This document shows, piece after piece, positions 1 to 9,964 of a stretch of DNA of 11,189 nucleotides; position 1 is the first letter of the stretch, and every line of letters begins with the position of its first letter. Made by a program: the position numbers and the translations under genes. This stretch comes from Stephanodiscus triporus (lineage: Eukaryota; Bacillariophyta; Thalassiosirophyceae; Thalassiosirales; Thalassiosiraceae), in NCBI GenBank assembly GCA_036939755.1, contig JALLAZ010000935.1:1-11189 (forward strand). Reading direction: 5' to 3'. Under the pieces are notes generated by a model. The model was not told where the DNA came from, ran no database searches, and was given only the letters and a program-made list of their open reading frames with translations.

Positions 1-55
1 TACTTACTTGGGGTCTCAGAAAAAAGGGAACGGGGGAAGGGAATGCACAACCTAG

Positions 56-679
56 GGCCCTGCTGGTATACCTGAAAAGCAAAGTCAAAGTTTTCATGTT
101 CCAGGCAATGCTGTCTCACTCATGTGCTTTTCAATAAAAATGACCCCTCGTCTGAAACTGATATTTATGTCGCTTACAACCGCCATACTGGCATCAACTC
201 TGGAACTCAAGAGGCAGGGAACCAAGTTGCTAGTACCCAAGGGGGGGGCGAGGGCACACAGACTCAGAATTGTTGGCAGAGTTGAGTGCTGGTGGAATGT
301 GGACCGGCACTGTATCTGGCAGGAATGTAATCGTTCAAGTCAAGAGCATCAAGTTATTCTCAACGTCTGCACAGGTTTCTATCTCGTGGCCAACTTGGCA
401 GCCATCTTTGAAACCCTCTTCACCGACTACAGTGGAGCTGCCGACAAAGGCACCGGTCCCTCCCACCACGCCTCTTAAGGATGCGCCCATCACATGTCCC
501 AGGCCTACTCCCACATGGTCTCCCTCGAAGGCTATCACAAAGACTTTCACAATATTTCCCACGACGAGCAGCTAACAGCAACCTGTGGCCAATTGAATAT
601 CATTGCTTGTAGTGCTCAAGATCCGTGCTGCATCCCTCTAACCTGTAAGGGTAATCAAAACACCTGTAAGGCTGTGTAA
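56..679 (+). pseudogene. 3' relic of a secreted peptidase M11 (gametolysin)-like protein with Pro/Thr stalk and Cys-rich tail
   Basis: No single frame is open across this stretch, but conserved-looking pieces follow each other in three frames. Frame 2 (about 56-136) has a stretch around AGIPEK. Frame 1 (about 139-258) reads ETDIYVAYN then NSGTQEAGNQV. Frame 3 (about 261-572) reads DSELLAELSAGG, then STSAQVSISW, then a Thr/Pro-rich linker ending at the TAA at 573-575. Frame 2 again (about 560-676) gives a tail with Cys spacing C-x7-C-x5-CC-x4-C-x6-C, ending at the TAA at 677-679. From memory of the family, this order (beta-rich domain, Pro/Thr stalk, small disulfide-rich module) is typical of secreted diatom M11-type metalloprotease proteins. 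The catalytic HExxH region would lie left of the window. Frame changes fall near an A run (136-140) and just after a G8 run (241-248). They could be real decay, assembly errors, or undetected introns. The M11 assignment is moderate; the broken state is what the sequence shows. Confidence 0.5.
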
Positions 680-1284
680 AGATAGTAGGGCTGATGGCAA
701 TTCATGCATGTTTTGGCTAATGTTCAAGTGGCATTCAAACATAGGGCAAGATAAGCTACCAAGCCCCTTGAAGCCATTGAAGTTCATAGAGGCATTACTG
801 TGTGTTGTTTGCGTATCATGTCAAGACTAATCATGCAAAACAACTGTCATGTAGGGTGTTTGTCTATTGTATATGTACTCTAGGGTTTGATAATTTTGTC
901 TAGCAGTTCTTAGAGTAACTTATCTGTCAATTATTGTCTATTGGCACTATAAGCATAACTCCTTTAAGGGGTTGTCACAATCATGGAAAATTATTTTCTC
1001 CATCATCGTACAGCCTTCAGCTTGAGGGTGGCTGCTAGCATGATGAGCCTGCATCACCGATACTGGAATTGGGACATGGGGAGGTGTAAGCAACTGCCTT
1101 TTTCTGAAGATAAACCATGCTTAAAACTTCCAAAATATTAGACTGCCTAATGCCACACCTTGCCTTGATCCATCCTGTCCACTGCATATACTTAGTATGC
1201 CTAAACTAGCTTAAATTCGCACACAGCTTTATCATCATATCATTTTGACCAGCACATATCAAATATTGATTAGAATAGAATACT
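680..1284. other. intergenic spacer between convergent genes
   Basis: This AT-rich stretch lies between the end of the secreted-protein relic and the 3' end of the NOT1 gene. I see no sustained ORF, tRNA cloverleaf or repeat array in it. It presumably contains the 3' untranslated sequence of the left gene and the downstream region of NOT1. Confidence 0.6.
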
Positions 1285-1290
1285 TTTATT
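1285..1290 (-). terminator. candidate polyadenylation signal of NOT1
   Basis: On the minus strand this reads AATAAA within GCAATAAAAG. It lies 34 nt after the proposed NOT1 stop codon (1325-1327). It is a canonical eukaryotic poly(A) hexamer in a plausible place for a short 3' UTR. It also fits the revised stop at 1325 rather than the unspliced stop at 1368. The match is to a six-base motif only, so the position carries most of the weight. Confidence 0.5.
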
Positions 1291-1324
1291 GCTACATACG
1301 AAAGGCGAAAAGGCGATAGTGTAT

Positions 1325-4300
1325 CTAATTGGGCTGCTTCGCAACCATGCAAGAGCGAGCGACATTTTCAAAAACCTTCACGATTGATGGAATACCAATG
1401 TAAGATGTAAGCTGTGTGGAGTGACCTCGACATATAAAAACATCGAGACAACAAATAACTTACCTTCTCAATCTCGGTGGCACAGCGAGTAAATGGATGG
1501 CTCCAGAAATGATACTTCGTATTTTTTATCAACTCAATAAAAGTGATGAGCAGTCCCCAAGGGTGAGGACGCTGGGTGATGAGACGCTCCAACAGAACAC
1601 GAGTTATCTGCTCCTTGACACCTTCGTCCTTCGTTTCATTGAACAGGTAAAGCATCACACATGAAAAGTAATGCGTGTGACTGGAGGGGTATCGGAGCTG
1701 GTTGGCAATCGCATTGAGGCTGATGTACCTTCCATGATCATCCAGATCCATCAACTTCTGGAAGACTTCCATCTCAGGCGATCGGCCAAGATTGCTTGCA
1801 ATCTGGTCATTTTGAAGGCGAACAAGGCCTTGCATGCCAACATAGAGAACGAGAGAATTTACCTTGGGCGCGTCTAGATCATTCTTGCCTTCCTTGCGGA
1901 GATGGGAAACCATGTTGGCGAGAGAGTCAGAAGGCTGTTGATTCCTGAGATAGCCATCGAGCTCGTTCTTGAATGACAACAATGGCCCAACAACGTTAGA
2001 AAGAATCAGCGGACTCATTGAAATCTCAGGGAGTTGATCAATCTTAAAGTTACGGGAGATGGGATCATGCAGAGGGATACCCTTGGGGATCGCCGAGAGA
2101 ATGAGATTCCTTAGTTGCACACAGTTCTCTGGAATGACATTGCAGAAGGATAAATGGTACGCTGCCAGGAACGTGGGGAAGTCGTGCACCAGCATCAAGA
2201 TAACACGGAGGGCTCCATCGTAGTATTTCTTAAGAGCATCAGTGAGCTCAATCCTACGCAAATGAGGCTCGAGGAAGAGGAATAAGTCAATCAAAAGTTG
2301 GTGCATGATGCCCCATCCTTTCTGGTCCTTGGCGACGAGGAGATTTGAGAGAAACATTCTATGCGAAATCAACTCCAACCAGGCAAAAGAAAAGCCTAAT
2401 GGGAAGGAAAAATGCCAAGAGGTGAATAAGAAGAATGCAAGACACAGACATCGAATTGAGAGAGAAAGATACGCACCTGGAACAACAAGAGGTTGTACGA
2501 CATGGAATGAGCTTCCGAAGATGCCCACAATGCCACCTTTGATCAAGTCCAATGCCGGGTTGGGAATATTAAGCTCACACACCAAGTCTAGTAACAAACG
2601 AAACCAAGGCCTCTGGTCCCACTGCGCAGTAGACAGTCGGGCTCTCTCGTAGCTTGTTACCAAGGAGCGTGTAATGACGCCCAACACCTTGTTGAGCAAG
2701 CTAAGTTTTTGCTGGGATACTTGCTCAGCCGAGCCACCACTATTCATGTACCTCACAATGTATGACAGTAACTTGGCATAACCGTCAATGGCTTGGTAGT
2801 TGAGGCCGGTTGACATATCAACATTCTTGGCGCAAGATTCTACAACTACTTCTGTCGCAAGGCGTAAGAAACGCTCTGTTTGATCATCATTTGATCCTAC
2901 ACCAAACTGCTGCTGCAAACGTTGGAGGAACTGAGCCATAATTTTATCATTGCTGGCCGCATCATTTTGGACCCGGAGCCAACCAACAAGGATCTCAGTT
3001 ACGAGTTGTTTAGCATTGGGGGGGTCGGCGCTAGCAAAACTTTGTGAAGATTTGGCAATCACCAGGGAGGCATCAGCGAGGTGCTTCAAAGAGGCCGATG
3101 ACATACTGCTGCTTTCTTCGTAGGTGAGTTGATTACTGCGACCACCTGAATTTCCCCCCTTGCCATTGTCGCCCAAACGTCCACACGAATCTCCAGACTC
3201 CAGGCTGCTGCGAATCTCTTCCAACAGGCGCACTGCTGCCTTGCGAAATGCTGGATTGATCTCGTGGCTAACGGGCGACCTATTCTCGGCAATTATCTGG
3301 ACCACGTAGATCATCTTTGGCATCTTTGAGGGTGGGGCAATGTTCTCCAATACCGCCGTTCGAACAAACAGGATCAAAAACTCCAGCCATATCTGATCAC
3401 GGCCCTCGTCCGAGTTCTTCGCGAGGTAGATATCCAGGTCACCAATATGGATAAGGTCACTGCGGACGAGGAGCAACAGGACCGCACGATGTAACTTGCG
3501 CTGCATGTCCGTCTTCGTGGGGGCGTACGTCGCCCATGTACCCATATCACGTCCGAGCTGAGGGCAGATTTTGTTCAGCATTTCGAGCAACGAAATCAAC
3601 GCCTCTAATCGCAGACGTTCAGACAAGTTCACCTCGTACAGGCGCTTGAAAATACCCTGCGAAAAGCTCAAAATCGAATCAGTCTCGGCCGAGCTCAACG
3701 CCGACGAACGCGAGGGATCATCGGAAGAAGCAGCAACGACACGAGGAACCGCAGAGATTAGCTGTTTAATTTCATGCTCGGGTGGGATCATGGCAAGGCT
3801 GATTTCCTGGGCACGGGGTCCAGCCGTATTTAAGAGGATCGATACGGAACTATCTAACTTCATAGCAATCGCATTGATGGCATTCAAGTTCAGCTGTCCG
3901 GTTGAGACACCACCCCCTCCACCTTCTCCCGGTCGCTGCTGGCCATCGCCACCTATTTGGTCCATGTTGGACAATCCTCCTCCCTGGCCGTCAAAGGATC
4001 CCGGTTGAGCAGAAGTAGGAGCAGTGGGCTGCCGAGAAATCCTCTGAAAGGCCTCGTATACCAACAACTGGTCAGGACGCAATCCGCCTGGCTTGGGCCT
4101 CAACGGATCGGGAAGTTCGTTTGGGTAACGTTGACTGTTCCCATCCTGAAAAATGGACATGTCGTAGAAAGCCTTTCCTTTTTGCTCGCGCGAATTCTTT
4201 CGGATGGACAGTGATGGAGCGAGAGCCTCGTCCATGTCACGCACAGCCTTTTCTGTGGCAGCCTTTTCGATGAGCATGCATCCTAGTTCAAGGTTTTCTG

Positions 4301-7300
4301 TCGAGCAGATGGCGACGCATTGATCGAGGGCACTCTTTTCCTGATCTTGAAGTTGAACGCCGGCATTTGCCGCTGCAAAAGCAGATGCATTTCCAGATGT
4401 CGACGATGACGGATTATTGCTGCTATTTATGGCATTCATCAGCAAGGTACGCAAATGAGTCGAAATACTCGTGTGCAACGGTTCCCTGCAGGTAACCAGT
4501 GCTAAACTCCCAGCCAAATTAGCAACCATGAGCTGTGCAGCCTTGCGCATTTTATTCTCATCGGCTTCCATGGCGAAGTCTTTCGTGACAATGGCCTTGG
4601 CGGTAATGCAGGCGATGGACACGGAACGCTCCACAACGGGTTGGATGATTTCACGTATCGCGCGATCAACTGCAATTGGCACCGAACGCTTGAGCAAGTC
4701 GGAGGAAACATGGGTGGCGAGTGGACCTCCCTGGACTTGGTGGAATAACTGGGTTAGATTGGGGTTCACATTGACATAAGCGGCGAGGTTGGGAATGACC
4801 GTCTGCTGCTGCTGCTGATCGCCACTGTTAGAAGTACCCACAGACTTGGCGGAATCACCCCCTGTAGACGCGGTGCTGGACTTATTGTCGGGACTCGAGA
4901 GCATGGAGTTGGCTGCCGAGAGTGCCAATCCTTGATCCCCACCCTGCTTTAACGGCGTGACTGCTCCTGCCACACTAGCACCCACAGACGAAGCTTGGCT
5001 CTTTAAGTTGAAGTCGGGGTTCTTCTCTTTCACCGGACTCACCCTCTTGCTCAAATCAGCATCTTTTCTCATGGGAATGTCCTCCAACTTCAGACCCAAA
5101 TTTTTGCACAGTACCTCCACCTCAAACTTAATGTTCATTTTCAAGTCATCGACATTGTACAGTGCGCGGAATACACTCAACAGTCCCATGAGCCAAGGGT
5201 TAGGCGGACGAAACACCGAAGAATTCTTGGCGCCCTCGAGTATCTTGGCGACAAAGGGTGCGACGGCAATCAGCATCCCGGTTTCATACCCCTGGAAGAG
5301 CAATTCCTTACAATCCAACATTATCTGCAATATCGGGCGATTGCGCGCCAGTGTGATTTGACCAAGCCAGCTACCCAAGTTTTTGAGCAGGCTACGTTCC
5401 GATGTACTCGTTGTAATCTTTTGGGAGCGCAATAACTTGCCAACGTTCACATACACGCTAGCCAAGATCGCTTCCACCAAACCCCTTCCATAATCCACAC
5501 CCAAATTATCCAAAAAGGTCAAGTACAAACCATGAAAGTTCGGTTGCGTCGAGATGCGCTTCACGACCAAATAATTGCCAAGCCAACCAAAGTACTTGCG
5601 TTCGAGCATTTCACGCAGGTCGTGGGATTTCGATTCGACGTTGGACATCGAAAGGTTATTGATTAGAAATTGGACACGGTCGAGTACCACATCGGGGGGG
5701 GTTTCGTTCTGTGACGAGTCTCCGATTCCGCCGCCGCCACCGCCGGAGTTCGAGCTAGACTCTCCTGAGGCAGGAGTGGAAGTGGCGGAGGCATTGACGG
5801 CACGTCCCAATCCCGGGCCGAAAACGGCCTTGCGCGGCTTTGAGGGTTCCTTGGGGGGGACGACGGGCGCCCCGAGGTCGTGGCCGCCGGGCTTGAGGCT
5901 CGAAAAGGTCGCAGCGTTCGCGGTGGTGGCCTTGGCGCCGCCTCCACCCACGCAGCCACCCACGGAGATAATCGACAATTGATTCTTGTGGGTGGGGACA
6001 CTGATTTCTCCCCCAAGGACGCCGCTCCCCTCCGACAGGGTGTTGCTGCCGCCTCCAGTGTCACCGTCGCCATCTGCGGTCCTGCCGGGAGCGACATCTC
6101 CCCCGCCGGAACCGATCCCAACTCCCATTCCTCCCCCGTCCCCACCCGTCGCTAAGCCACCGGTCGAGATGGAGCTAGAAGTGCTAATATTATCACTGGA
6201 CATGGCACCGTCTATCTCGGCCACAAGATGCGAAAACCCGTCGCGCAAATGCGGAATTTGTACAATATGCGAACAATACTGAGGCCACTCGTGCAATCGT
6301 TCCTTGAACTGCTCCAACGCGAACATGCCGAAACGGAACATTTTCCCGCTCTGGGGACTCTGGGCGGGCGGTTTCCGCAGGGCCTCCAAAACGTAACGCA
6401 GCGCTATCCCGAGGGTGATGCTGCTCACGAGCTGCTCCTTGATCAGAAGGCCAAAGAGTATTCCCGTGATGCGCAGCTCCTTCTCGGGGTACTTGGAGAA
6501 GAACCGATACTCGTCGAAAAGGTTGTGGATCATGCAGGCGAAGATGTCGTTCTCGCGGGAATTCCCCGAAGACTTGAACGACTTGAGCATCTCGACGACC
6601 TTGCGCGCCGATTCCTCCGAGGCATAAATCTGCTGGAAGTACTGATTAGCACATTCCTCGATGTCGTCCTGCGTCCCTGGGGACGGACGTTGCTGCTGAT
6701 CGACGGGCGACACGGACACGGCGCGATTCTCCGCGGGGGCGCCGACGCCGACGGAGGAGGAGGGCGCGTAAGAGCCGTTGCCCAGCAGCGCCGCCTCCCA
6801 ACTCGGATTCTTGGCGAGGCACGCGTCGACGACCGCCTTGACGTTCTCCCCCAGCGTCGTCGCGGCCTTGTCGGGCGACGCCGGCGCCACGACGCTGTTC
6901 ATGGTCTCGGCGTCGAGCGACAGCAAGAACTGGAGCGTCGTTGTCACGTTCTCGACGCTTACGAGGGGCTTCGTCCGACGGGGCGCGGCGATCGCGTGAT
7001 TCTTCCCGACGTGGGACGCGAGCGACGACGCGAAGGCGGCCCGCGCCGCTCCCGGCGTCGTCGTCGTGGCGGCACCTTGCGCGTTCCACCGGTCCACGAG
7101 CCACGATCGCAGGGAGAGCATGTCGTTGTCGGCCATCACGTAAGCGACCGCGAACGCGAACTCCGGGTCCTTGTTCCCCTGCAGGATGGTGCCGATGGCG
7201 ACTTCCGGGGACGGCAGGACGCGGACGATTTCGATGATGTGCAGGACGGCCTGGAGTCGTACCTGGGGGGTGTCGTTCGATGTCATCCGCCAGGCCTCGA

Positions 7301-8609
7301 GCAACGCGGCGATGACTGTGTTGTGGGATATGGTCCACAGGCGTCGTAGTGCCCCGGGCATGTTCTTCACCACCTGCGGCGGAGGGGGGGGAGGCTCTCC
7401 TCCCCCCGCCTGATTCGTCGCGGCGGACGACCCGGGCGGCTTGAAGAAGAGCGGTATCAGCTCCCTCATGAGCTCCGCCTTCATGGGCATGCCCGCCTGG
7501 TCGCCGCTGCTCCTCGACACCGACAGGTGCAACCGGAATAGCGCGCACAGTATGACCTCCGGACAGCCGAGGAGGCCGACGACGAACACGTCCCGCACCG
7601 CGGGCAGGAGGGACCTGTCGTCGCTGAGGTGGAGAAGGCGCTGCAGGACACTGGAGCACGCCCACCCCCGCGGATTTGTCGCGACGGATATGCCGCCGCC
7701 GATCGGATTCGACGTCCCCCCCCCCGACCGATCGACGATCGACGTCGACGCGTCGAGGGCCTCGTCTGGATCCAACGGAAAGTTGTAAACGTTGGGACCG
7801 AGCGCCAACAGGTGACGGAATAGCGTCAGCTGTCCCTGTCGATTCGTCCATGTCTCGAGCGCGAGCGCGTCGAGGGGCAATTGCTGTCCCCGCGATCCGG
7901 ACCTATACAGTCGCAACAGCACCTCGAGGTGACGAGGGCCGAGTATCTTGAATTCGGGAAAGTCGAGGCACCGCGCGACCAGGTGCCAATCGAGGTGGGC
8001 GAAGTCGGAAGCGAGGACCTGGGACGCGACGTCGAGGTTCCACTCCCCCCCTCCCCCCCCCCCCGCCGCCGCCCCGGCGACGACGACGTCGGCGCCGGAT
8101 GCGGAGTAGGAGGCGGGGGGACGGGAGTCCCCTCCCCCTCCTCCCCCCCCCTGTCGCCGTTGGAAGTCCGGATCGCCGAGGTAGGCCCCCACGAACGCCG
8201 CCGACAGGCCGTCGCCCCCGCCCGCCCCCCCCCGCCCGCCCGCCGCCGAGGAGGAGGAGTCGCCGACCGCGGAGAGGAGGAAGAGCAATCGCGCGACTCC
8301 CCGCTCCGACCACGTCCCCGCCGCCCCCGTCGCCGTCGTCGTCGACCCCCCCCCACCCCCGCCGCCGCCGGCGCCCTGTTGAGACGATCGCGTCGTCGTC
8401 GACACGACCAGGCGCAACGCCTCGCGCAGCGTGACCGCGGAATGGGTGCAGGCGGGTCCGAGGTCGAGCAATATCCTCATCGCGGCGGGATCGTCGCCCC
8501 CCCCCGTCCCGCCCGTGCCGTGGACGTCGTCGTTGCCGTTGCCGTTGTTGTTGGTGGTGGTGGTGGAGGCGGCGGCGGAGGGACCGCCCCCCATCGGATT
8601 ATTATTCAT
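1325..8609 (-). CDS. CNOT1: CCR4-NOT complex subunit 1 (NOT1/CNOT1 scaffold), three exons
   Basis: Scaffold of the CCR4-NOT complex, which deadenylates mRNA and represses translation in the cytoplasm and also acts in transcription. The model joins 8609-2477, 2395-1464 and 1375-1325 (2371 residues; human CNOT1 has 2376). Visible regions are: HEAT-like N-terminal part from about residue 44, with WNLDVASQVL and LDFPEF; MIF4G-like adaptor (TTP-type) domain about 650-800, with ANQYFQQIY and FALRYVLEAL-like core IALRYVLEALRKP; CAF1-docking MIF4G domain about 970-1180, with ERKYFGWLGNYL; CAF40/CNOT9-binding DUF3819 about 1271-1475; and C-terminal NOT1 domain about 2000-2371, with FAWLELISHR, VIPENCVQLRNLILSA, NAIANQLRYPSSHTHYFSC and RPHPWGLLITFIELIKN. 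Gly/Ser-rich linkers separate the domains. The first ATG follows an in-frame TAG (8622-8624); its context is weak, and homology starts only near Met44. Human residues about 1-230 have no counterpart here. Family identity is certain; the 5' end is not. Confidence 0.96.
1376..1463 (-). other. NOT1 intron 2, 88 nt, phase 0, before a 17-codon last exon
   Basis: The donor GAGAAG|GTAAGT follows the conserved ATEIEK. The acceptor GTGAAG|GTTTTTG leads to VFENVARSCMVAKQPN and a TAG at 1325-1327. Animal and plant NOT1 proteins continue EIEK-LF(Q/E)SVA in the same way. Two CTTAC branch-point-like sites lie about 24-35 nt before this acceptor. A second acceptor with a better consensus, CACACAG at 1412, keeps the same frame and would add 12 residues. 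If the intron is retained, translation ends at a TGA ending at 1368. Confidence 0.82.
2396..2476 (-). other. NOT1 intron 1, 81 nt, phase 1, no in-frame stop
   Basis: The minus strand reads CCAG|GTGCGT at the donor and CCCATTAG|GC at the acceptor. Removing it changes a 27-residue Phe/Leu-rich insertion into PGFSFAWLELISHR, which is colinear with human CNOT1 (APGFVYAWLELISHR, from memory). Its length is a multiple of three and it has no stop, so a plain ORF search runs straight through it. The splice-site motifs plus the homology gap make this intron well supported. Confidence 0.9.
4803..4817 (-). repeat. (CAG)5 microsatellite coding for Gln5
   Basis: Five perfect CTG triplets on the plus strand encode residues 1265-1269 (QQQQQ) of NOT1. 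They sit in the disordered linker just before the CAF40-binding domain. A short trinucleotide run in a linker can vary in length without harming folded domains. Confidence 0.85.
8045..8064 (-). repeat. G homopolymers in NOT1 coding strand (G7 and G12)
   Basis: The plus strand has C7 (8045-8051), one T, then C12 (8053-8064). On the coding strand these are G runs encoding polyglycine just before EWNLDV. Other long runs occur nearby (around 8228-8236 and 8348-8356) and also encode Gly. The reading frame is intact through all of them, so they are tolerated coding repeats, but they are prone to slippage in replication and in sequencing. Confidence 0.8.
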
Positions 8610-9053
8610 GCGATATTTACCCTATATATTATTACTATCGTGCGGATCCGATTCCGGCCGGGCGGGGTCTCTCTCACTTAGAGAGGGGTGTATTATTTGA
8701 ATCGCCCTTTTCCCTCTCGAGAAGAGACAAGAGACAAGACGTCACACCGCCCAGATCGGATCCCCTCCCCCCCTCTCCCCCCTTCCTCTCCCCCGAAACG
8801 CTCCGGAACTCTTTCAAACTAATGACGCTTCCTCTCTCTCAAAAGTGGGGGATGTTGTTATTGTTTGCCATCCGCTTTTTCCTTTTTTTCATTGGACATG
8901 CCGAGAGGGGCTTCGCCACGTCGCGATTACGAGGATGGTATTACGAATATAGAATAATTTAGTACTTTTATCTATCATGGTGTACATAGGGAGAATGATA
9001 CCTCAAAAAAAGGGGGGGAGCACTCCGTGGGCTCCGGATTAACAGAGAAATTT
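8610..9053 (-). promoter_or_regulatory. 5' flank and probable promoter/5' UTR of NOT1
   Basis: About 444 bases separate the NOT1 start codon from the target duplication of the adjacent transposon. On the minus strand it contains a TATATAG sequence only 13-20 nt before the ATG, too close to be a TATA box for a gene with a normal leader. It also has TTGTCTC repeated in tandem near 8720-8735, a TGACGT bZIP-type core near 8738-8745, and the G-rich tract described separately. No coding segment resembling the missing NOT1 N-terminus is visible. Function is inferred from position. Confidence 0.4.
8762..8794 (-). promoter_or_regulatory. potential G-quadruplex tract upstream of NOT1
   Basis: The minus strand has four G runs (5, 6, 7 and 4 Gs) with loops of 7, 3 and 1 nt. 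This meets the usual G3+N1-7 quadruplex rule. It lies 153-185 nt before the NOT1 start, so it would be in the 5' UTR or core promoter on the coding strand. Folding and any effect are inference. Confidence 0.55.
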
Positions 9054-9056
9054 TAA

Positions 9057-9150
9057 GGGAAAATAGGTAAAAAGTTTTGGCCAGCAGATGACTAAGTGGT
9101 ACTTTTTTCCGGTCAAAATCACACGCCGATTTTTGACCTGGTAAAATATA
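9057..9150 (+). repeat. left terminal inverted repeat of the 1016-bp element
   Basis: It pairs with 9965-10072 on the other strand. The longest shared blocks include the terminal GGGAAAATAGGTAAAA, TTTTGGCCAGCAGAT, ACTAAGTGGTACTTTTTTC and CCTGGTAAAATAT. Confidence 0.88.
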
Positions 9151-9439
9151 CACGTTTTTGTGGAATTTTCAGTCAAACTGTACATGCCGTAATTTCGACT
9201 TTTCATTCTATACAAGCTTGATTTGAAGACCTGCTGAAATATCACACTTATGGCATTTTACATGTCAAAATGTACAAGTTTGTCATAATCCGCTCCTGTT
9301 CTGTACAAGCTGAGTTTTGTCTGTCAATCCTGTCGATGTGAAGTGACAGTAGGTTTTTGGCGATGGCTCAACCCCTTCACTTGTGCTGCACCACCGTCCA
9401 ACCACCATAAAATGCGCAACTGCAACACCCATTTTTGCT

Positions 9440-9486
9440 GATCAGCGTCTTGGAACCAAACCAGTCGATCAGTGTCTTGCAACCAA
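9440..9486 (+). repeat. two 20-bp direct repeats, 27 bp apart
   Basis: GATCAGCGTCTTGGAACCAA (9440-9459) and GATCAGTGTCTTGCAACCAA (9467-9486) match at 18 of 20 positions. They lie in the central part of the 1016-bp element. Confidence 0.7.
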
Positions 9487-9784
9487 CACATCACTCCTTT
9501 CTGGGCGTCTCATCCAATTAGCATACACAAGAATGCCTAGGCTAGCAAAGTGCAATTGGGCGCACAACAGCAGTGATGACACATCATCCCCAAAACGTCC
9601 TTCAAGGCAGCGCACAGGGAAGAAAAATCGTCACACTCCCCCAAGGCAACAAAGGCACCTGCGAGGAAGCGTGAGGCCAAAAAAACCTCAAAGACTGCCA
9701 CAGCGCTTGACCCCCAAAAATCTGCAACATAAGATAATTCTTCCACACGTCCCAAAACAAAAGCAAAGGATATTGTCACCACGG

Positions 9785-9829
9785 GTGTGATATTTTGAAA
9801 GGTATAAAGTCTCAAGTGTGATATTTTGA
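9785..9829 (+). repeat. subterminal GTGTGATATTTTGA repeats
   Basis: The 14-mer occurs at 9785-9798 and 9816-9829. An inverted partial copy (AAATATCACAC) lies at 9237-9247 in the left half of the element. Such subterminal repeats are often transposase-binding sites in DNA transposons; that role is inferred here. Confidence 0.55.
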
Positions 9830-9964
9830 CTTGTTAAAATGATGTGTGTGTACCAGGGATGGTAATTTAGCGATAGGCATGGCACTACACCTTCACTTGA
9901 CGACAGGCATGTATAGGACGACAGGGCATCCAAAAGTGCAAATTTTACCTGGCAAAACATACCT

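Noticed and set aside
122..478. 118-codon ORF starting MCFSIKM, with an apparent signal peptide (LKLIFMSLTTAILA)
   Set aside because: The same bases give more convincing family motifs in frames 1 and 3 (NSGTQEAGNQV, SELLAELSAGG). The hydrophobic stretch is probably a frame artefact of the relic.
560..679. Cys-rich tail as a free-standing cysteine-knot peptide gene
   Set aside because: It has no signal peptide in its own frame and directly follows the Pro/Thr stalk. It is better read as the C-terminal module of the broken secreted protein.
6228..7851. Long ORFs on both strands (373 codons at 6228-7349 plus; 401 codons at 6646-7851 minus, in a frame other than NOT1)
   Set aside because: They overlap well-conserved NOT1 coding sequence in a GC-rich stretch where stops are rare. 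Their products are Arg-rich and compositionally biased, with no recognisable domain.
7881..8681. 266-codon plus-strand ORF over the NOT1 start
   Set aside because: It reads the complement of polyglycine and GC-rich repeats, giving long Arg/Pro runs, and has no domain. It is a shadow of NOT1.
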